Of a stretch of DNA of 10,108 nucleotides, positions 7,347-10,108 are shown piece by piece. The first letter of the stretch is position 1; each line of letters starts with the position of its first letter. The position numbers and the translations under genes were made by a program. This DNA is from an uncultured Oxalobacteraceae bacterium (GTDB taxonomy: Bacteria > Pseudomonadota > Gammaproteobacteria > Burkholderiales > Burkholderiaceae): contig CAMLDH010000108.1 of assembly GCA_946478765.1 (NCBI GenBank), positions 1-10,108 of the forward strand, read 5' to 3'. The notes beneath the pieces are model-generated. The model was given only the letters and a program-made list of their open reading frames with translations, searched no databases and was not told the DNA's origin.

Positions 7347-8927
7347 TTATTTTTTCTTCTGCTTTGGTTCGCCGCCACACTTGCCAAGACAGAGCGTCAC
7401 TAGTTCACCCTGAACGTCGCCATCGAGAACCTTGCCGGCGAATGCTGCCTGGCTGGAAACCGCCGTATACACTTGTTCCATGGCGTCGGCCTTGCCCTTG
7501 ATGGTCAATGTCACTTTGACGCCGTCTGGGCCGTCCGACTTCTTCTCGACCGCCGTCGCGCCCTCAATTTCTCTCAGTGCCTTGGCAAAGGCAATTCGCG
7601 TCGGCAGCGTCAGATTGCTTCCCTTGAATTCGACCGTATATTGCCGCCCGCGCGCAGCTCGGTCGGCCCAGTAGCCCAAGGCACTGGATGCAAAAGACGG
7701 CGCCATCAGCCTAGCGACTTTTTGGGTCGCCACAGCGGTGCAGCCTTCGATGTTGGGGCCGCTGGCTTGTGTACTTTCCGCCATTGAGGCGATCATTTCG
7801 CCGCCGGCAGTGGCAAAAGTCTTGACCTCGGCATTTACTACGCATCCCATCTCGCCGGTGGCTGGATTCTTGTCGCCGGCGATCACGGTCGCCGAACCTA
7901 CCATGAGAAAATCCGCATTCGCCTTGGTACGAGCAAACTCGCTGAATTTAGCCATTTCTGCGCCGTTCGAGAGCAGCGCCAAGTTGATCGGTTTATCGCC
8001 GAAGAACTTGCTCTTTGCGTTTAACGAATCGAGTAAGCGCAGGTCATAATCACGCAGTTTGCCGGAAAATTCATTGAGGAACAGGGGCTTGCTAGCCGGT
8101 TTAGACGCATCTTGGTACTTGACCAACTTCTTGTAGCTCGCTGTTTCATGACTGGCCGATGCGACGTTCTTGGCGTCGATGGAAGCGCTCGACGACTTGG
8201 CTGCGGACGCTGCGGCAAAGTTTTCTTTGGCCGCCAATGAGGATGTCGATGCGTTACTGCCTTGCAGGTTGGACCTGGAACCTGCTGCCAAAGAATCACC
8301 ACCGGCCTGCGCCGCTAGCGCTGACTGCGATGAGGCATTTATTTTCGACGCGGAGCCAGAGGCTGCATTGACACTCGCGGAATAGCCAAGCGCGGAGTTC
8401 CTTGAGGCATTGGCTGACGAAGCCTTTATCGACTTGTCCTTGAACGAAGAGCCGGCATCGTATTTCATTTCGACCAACTCTTCGAGTGGGACTTGTAGAT
8501 CACGCGTGCTGGTGACAAACTCGTCCACTAGCATCAGGATGCTGAACGAACGGTCGCTAAGCTTGTCGAGGTCAGTTCCGCGTATGGCATTCTTGATCTG
8601 CTTGCGATCAACGGTGACCTCGATGCGCGTCACAAATTCATTGCCGACTGACTCCTCTGAGGTGACCTTGACGTTGTGCATCTGTTTGGCAACCTCGCCG
8701 ACGATGGGTGCAAACCGATCCTCGCTGGCGTCCAGTGCAGTCGCATCCTTGATGGCTTTAAGCACTGCGTCGCGTACGGCTTCCTGTTTGGCCGCACCGC
8801 GAATCGCTGCGGCATTCCCGCTTCCAAGCAGTGCCCGGCCTTCGCCGATTACCGCATCCTCAGCGGTTGCGGCAAGCGCCAATGTTCCCATGGCCACACA
8901 GATGGCCTTCTTCAACATACCTTGCAT
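7347..8927 (-). CDS. Exported LPP20/FlgT-N-like and CsgG-like protein with Ser/Ala-rich insert
   Basis: The 526-residue product has a signal peptide cleaved near TA/ED (residue 22). Residues 25-118 (GEGRALLGSGNAAAIRGAA, then EAVRDAVLKAIKDA and a VTSEES...RIEVTVD strand pair) look like the LPP20/FlgT N-terminal fold. SFSILMLVDEF (127-137) begins a second domain, which is interrupted by a Ser/Ala-rich segment at about 158-264. It resumes with PINLALLSNG, NADFLMVGSATV (337-348) and AEVKTFATAGGEMIAS (366-381), a pattern typical of CsgG/TolB-N/FlgT-middle domains. A beta-alpha-beta domain follows (428-500). The end has CLGKC (513-517) and a Lys-rich tail. The start at 8927 is supported by AAGGGG 7 nt upstream. 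Two residues short of a Lys pair, MLKK offers a later start with poorer spacing. It is the central gene of the operon. Its role is unknown, but an envelope assembly or scaffold role is plausible. Confidence 0.84.
   Translation of the reverse strand: MQGMLKKAICVAMGTLALAATAEDAVIGEGRALLGSGNAAAIRGAAKQEAVRDAVLKAIKDATALDASEDRFAPIVGEVAKQMHNVKVTSEESVGNEFVTRIEVTVDRKQIKNAIRGTDLDKLSDRSFSILMLVDEFVTSTRDLQVPLEELVEMKYDAGSSFKDKSIKASSANASRNSALGYSASVNAASGSASKINASSQSALAAQAGGDSLAAGSRSNLQGSNASTSSLAAKENFAAASAAKSSSASIDAKNVASASHETASYKKLVKYQDASKPASKPLFLNEFSGKLRDYDLRLLDSLNAKSKFFGDKPINLALLSNGAEMAKFSEFARTKANADFLMVGSATVIAGDKNPATGEMGCVVNAEVKTFATAGGEMIASMAESTQASGPNIEGCTAVATQKVARLMAPSFASSALGYWADRAARGRQYTVEFKGSNLTLPTRIAFAKALREIEGATAVEKKSDGPDGVKVTLTIKGKADAMEQVYTAVSSQAAFAGKVLDGDVQGELVTLCLGKCGGEPKQKKK
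8136..8456 (-). other. Ser/Ala-rich low-complexity segment in the 526-residue protein
   Basis: This stretch encodes about residues 158-264, dominated by Ser, Ala, Asn, Gly and Lys with short variants of SANAS, SASVNAASGSAS and SAAKSSSAS. It lacks aromatic residues apart from a few Tyr/Phe, and it lies between two parts of what looks like one folded domain. It reads as a disordered linker or surface loop. Confidence 0.7.
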
Positions 8928-8942
8928 CTTGGATCCCCTTTG

Positions 8943-8955
8943 TCGGCCAAGCCGA
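8943..8955 (-). other. Small intercistronic hairpin
   Basis: TCGGC-CAA-GCCGA is a perfect 5-bp inverted repeat in the 51-bp gap after the TPR lipoprotein gene. It lies about 15 nt before the start of the 526-residue gene and just upstream of its AAGGGG site. This is the largest gap inside the operon. The hairpin might tune translation or mRNA stability, but it is too short to be sure. Confidence 0.3.
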
Positions 8956-8978
8956 ATGTGGCAATTAAATCGTCACGA

Positions 8979-9473
8979 CTATTTTTCTTTTGGCATCTCT
9001 ACAACGACATCGCCTGCCCGAATCACGGTTTTTGAATCCGATTGAACAATCCCCACAGAGGCGAAAACGCTTGCGTCTGCATCCACCCGAATTTGTTTCT
9101 CCCGCTTTGGGAAAGCCGTATCCATCAGATCTGCATAGGCCGCCATACTGCGGATTGGCTTGAGATTGTCGTTGCCTTCGATCGCTTGGTCGTCTTTGTA
9201 GCCCTTCTTAATTGCGGATTCGAGCGCCGCAATTGCAGCATTTTTGTCACCTAGTTGCGCCCTCGCCTGAGCCAGCAAGAAGTACCCTTCATAGCCTTCT
9301 GGCGCTTTCTTGGTCAATTCTTCTGCTTTATTGACGGCATCGGTAAAATTTTTCTGCTGCAGGCTTTGTGCGGCTTGCGTCCGAATAGAATCGACGCTGG
9401 CGAACGGACCTGTATCACAGGCAGCAAGGGCCAGGCTCGACGCGACAAAGCAAATCTGAATGAGTTTTCTCAT
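8979..9473 (-). CDS. TPR lipoprotein, Asp at +2
   Basis: The 164-residue protein has a lipobox LAAC (residues 16-19) after a short basic, hydrophobic signal, so Cys19 is the predicted lipidated residue. Asp20 at +2 would retain it in the inner membrane by the E. coli Lol-avoidance rule; that rule may not hold fully here. Residues about 30-93 form two TPR-like helical pairs (AQSLQQKNFTDAVNKAEEL, then GYFLLAQARAQLGDKNAAI). They are followed by the DNLKPIRSMAAYADLM motif that often caps TPR arrays. A short beta-rich end (VDADASVFASVGIVQ and RAGDVVVEMP) follows. The ATG at 9473 has AAGG 8 nt upstream, lying inside the end of the preceding gene (5-bp gap), so translation is probably coupled. It probably scaffolds partner proteins of this operon. 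Confidence 0.88.
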   Translation of the reverse strand: MRKLIQICFVASSLALAACDTGPFASVDSIRTQAAQSLQQKNFTDAVNKAEELTKKAPEGYEGYFLLAQARAQLGDKNAAIAALESAIKKGYKDDQAIEGNDNLKPIRSMAAYADLMDTAFPKREKQIRVDADASVFASVGIVQSDSKTVIRAGDVVVEMPKEK

Positions 9474-9478
9474 GGGAG

Positions 9479-9931
9479 TTACCTTGATAAGGTGATGGCG
9501 AAGGAGCGGTTATTGGTATCCTGACAAAGTCCCTGCAATGCCTGCCCAAGGTAGCCACTATTGGCATCGTTGCGAATCTGGATGTAGCATTTGAGACGTG
9601 ACGCAAATGCGAAAAGGTCGCCGGAAAGCACGAAACGCCTTTGGCATAACGGATCGACTGAGTTGCGGCACTCCTCCACCTGAATAAACAGGCGCTGGCT
9701 GGTGGCGATGCCGGGGAAGTGAATTTCAATATAGGCACCATCCACAACAAACCTGGCTTGTCCGGTCTCTCGTTTGGATGTGCTATTGGAAATTAGATCC
9801 ACCACCCGAAATGAGGATAAATCAGGGGTGTCGTTCAGATTCTGTGGATTTTCTGGATGGGACGCGCATGAGGTCAGAAAAAACGCTAGAAACACTGCGC
9901 GAAAAACAAAGGCGTAACGCATATACCTCAA
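9479..9931 (-). CDS. Small lipoprotein with four mature cysteines, unknown function
   Basis: I do not recognise the family. The product has a strongly hydrophobic signal with lipobox LTSC, Cys22 counted from the TTG start at 9931. Ala at +2 predicts outer-membrane sorting by the E. coli rule. The mature part begins with a Pro/Asn-rich linker. It continues as a beta-rich domain (FRVVDLISNST, ARFVVDGAYIEIHFPG, RLFIQVEEC) with cysteines at 88, 96, 115 and 126, enough for two disulfides. The start is uncertain. TTG at 9931 has AGGA 5 nt upstream, whereas the ATG at 9922, three codons in, has AGGA 14 nt away and GAGG only 3 nt away. Either keeps the lipobox. This is the first gene of the operon, 46-55 nt downstream of a predicted promoter. 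Confidence 0.8.
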   Translation of the reverse strand: MRYMRYAFVFRAVFLAFFLTSCASHPENPQNLNDTPDLSSFRVVDLISNSTSKRETGQARFVVDGAYIEIHFPGIATSQRLFIQVEECRNSVDPLCQRRFVLSGDLFAFASRLKCYIQIRNDANSGYLGQALQGLCQDTNNRSFAITLSR

Positions 9932-9939
9932 TTGTTTCC

Positions 9940-9952
9940 TGTTGGTAATTAT
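9940..9952 (-). repeat. TGTTGGTAA direct repeat, copy proximal to the first gene
   Basis: TGTTGGTAATTAT (plus strand) matches 9990-10002 with one difference. It lies just upstream of the Shine-Dalgarno of the first operon gene. The two copies are exactly 50 bp apart in the same orientation. Confidence 0.5.
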
Positions 9953-9983
9953 TTTATATTAACTGATATTCGCTCACTGCTGC

Positions 9984-10012
9984 ATTAAATGTTGGTAAAT
10001 ATATGCTGCCAA
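9984..10012 (-). promoter_or_regulatory. Putative sigma70 promoter of the five-gene envelope operon
   Basis: On the minus strand TTGGCA (10012-10007, five of six to consensus) and TTTAAT (9989-9984, five of six) are separated by exactly 17 bp. A transcript would start near 9977, giving a leader of roughly 45 nt. The spacer contains one copy of the TGTTGGTAA repeat, and the second copy lies in the leader, so a regulator could act here. Confidence 0.55.
9990..10002 (-). repeat. TGTTGGTAA direct repeat, copy within promoter spacer
   Basis: TGTTGGTAAATAT (plus strand) is the upstream copy of the 13-bp repeat pair. It lies between the predicted -35 and -10 of the operon promoter, a typical place for a repressor site. 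Confidence 0.5.
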
Positions 10013-10083
10013 AATGAAGCGATACCTGTCAAAAGAGGAGGACAACATCACTAGTCGATAGAGGTTTGGGCGTAGGGATTGCG

Positions 10084-10108
10084 ATGAAGCAGAATGCTAT
10101 TGAAAACA
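10084..10108 (+). CDS. Possible start of a divergent gene, cut by the window edge
   Basis: ATG at 10084 is preceded by AGGG at 6-nt spacing, and the frame (MKQNAIEN) stays open to the last base. Only eight codons are visible, so no function can be read. It may be a chance ATG. I list it because it would make 9932-10083 a divergent intergenic region. Confidence 0.25.

Noticed and set aside
8410..9045. A 211-codon plus-strand frame rich in Ser opposite the 526-residue gene
   Set aside because: It is a reverse-strand shadow of the Ser/Ala-rich and N-terminal coding region and of the next gene's end.
10027..10032. Perfect TTGACA on the minus strand as -35
   Set aside because: The nearest -10-like hexamers are 21-23 bp away; TTGGCA-17-TTTAAT just downstream is a better promoter.
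10014..10061. A 15-codon plus-strand mini-frame (MKRYLSKEEDNITSR)
   Set aside because: No Shine-Dalgarno, very short, and it overlaps the predicted promoter region of the opposite operon.
1..10108. CRISPR array, insertion sequence or transposase
   Set aside because: No regularly spaced repeats, no terminal inverted repeats and no transposase-like protein were seen.

Overview
The window looks like a chromosomal segment of a betaproteobacterium, most likely Burkholderiales and probably Oxalobacteraceae (Herminiimonas/Herbaspirillum type). This rests on the protein character of GpmA, SecB, GrxC and GpsA, on the order rhodanese-grxC-secB-gpsA familiar from that order, and on GC-rich codon use in the left half. 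No taxonomic search was possible.

Left part (1-4512), core genome. On the minus strand, gpmA (phosphoglycerate mutase) is followed 11 bp later by the N-terminal 275 codons of an EnvC-type murein hydrolase activator that runs off the window edge. Divergently, from a TATAAT-type promoter near 1655-1660, a plus-strand cluster encodes a membrane-anchored rhodanese, glutaredoxin 3, the SecB export chaperone, a small periplasmic protein with two SH3 domains, and GpsA (glycerol-3-phosphate dehydrogenase, the start of phospholipid synthesis).

Junction (4513-4611). A 99-bp gap separates gpsA from a convergent gene block. It holds a weak hairpin, the second copy of a 14-bp repeat also found after secB, and a 14-bp exact match to the core of the lac operator.

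Right part (4612-9931), accessory. Five tightly packed minus-strand genes all encode exported proteins. In transcription order they are a small Cys-containing lipoprotein, a TPR lipoprotein with Asp at +2, a 526-residue protein with an LPP20/FlgT-N-like N-terminus and a CsgG/TolB-N-like part split by a roughly 105-residue Ser/Ala-rich segment, a 681-residue protein that appears to be built from about three CsgG-like units plus FlgT-C-like barrels, and a 221-residue coiled-coil-like secreted protein. Several starts have Shine-Dalgarno sequences overlapping the upstream stop codon, which points to one translationally coupled operon. A good sigma70 promoter (TTGGCA-17-TTTAAT) with two TGTTGGTAA repeats 50 bp apart lies upstream. 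This cassette is the best candidate for an undescribed system: a periplasmic or outer-membrane assembly related to the FlgT/FlgP/CsgG world, with no flagellar or curli genes in view. Its function is unknown.

Right edge (9932-10108). This AT-rich intergenic DNA carries the operon promoter and possibly the first codons of a divergent plus-strand gene.
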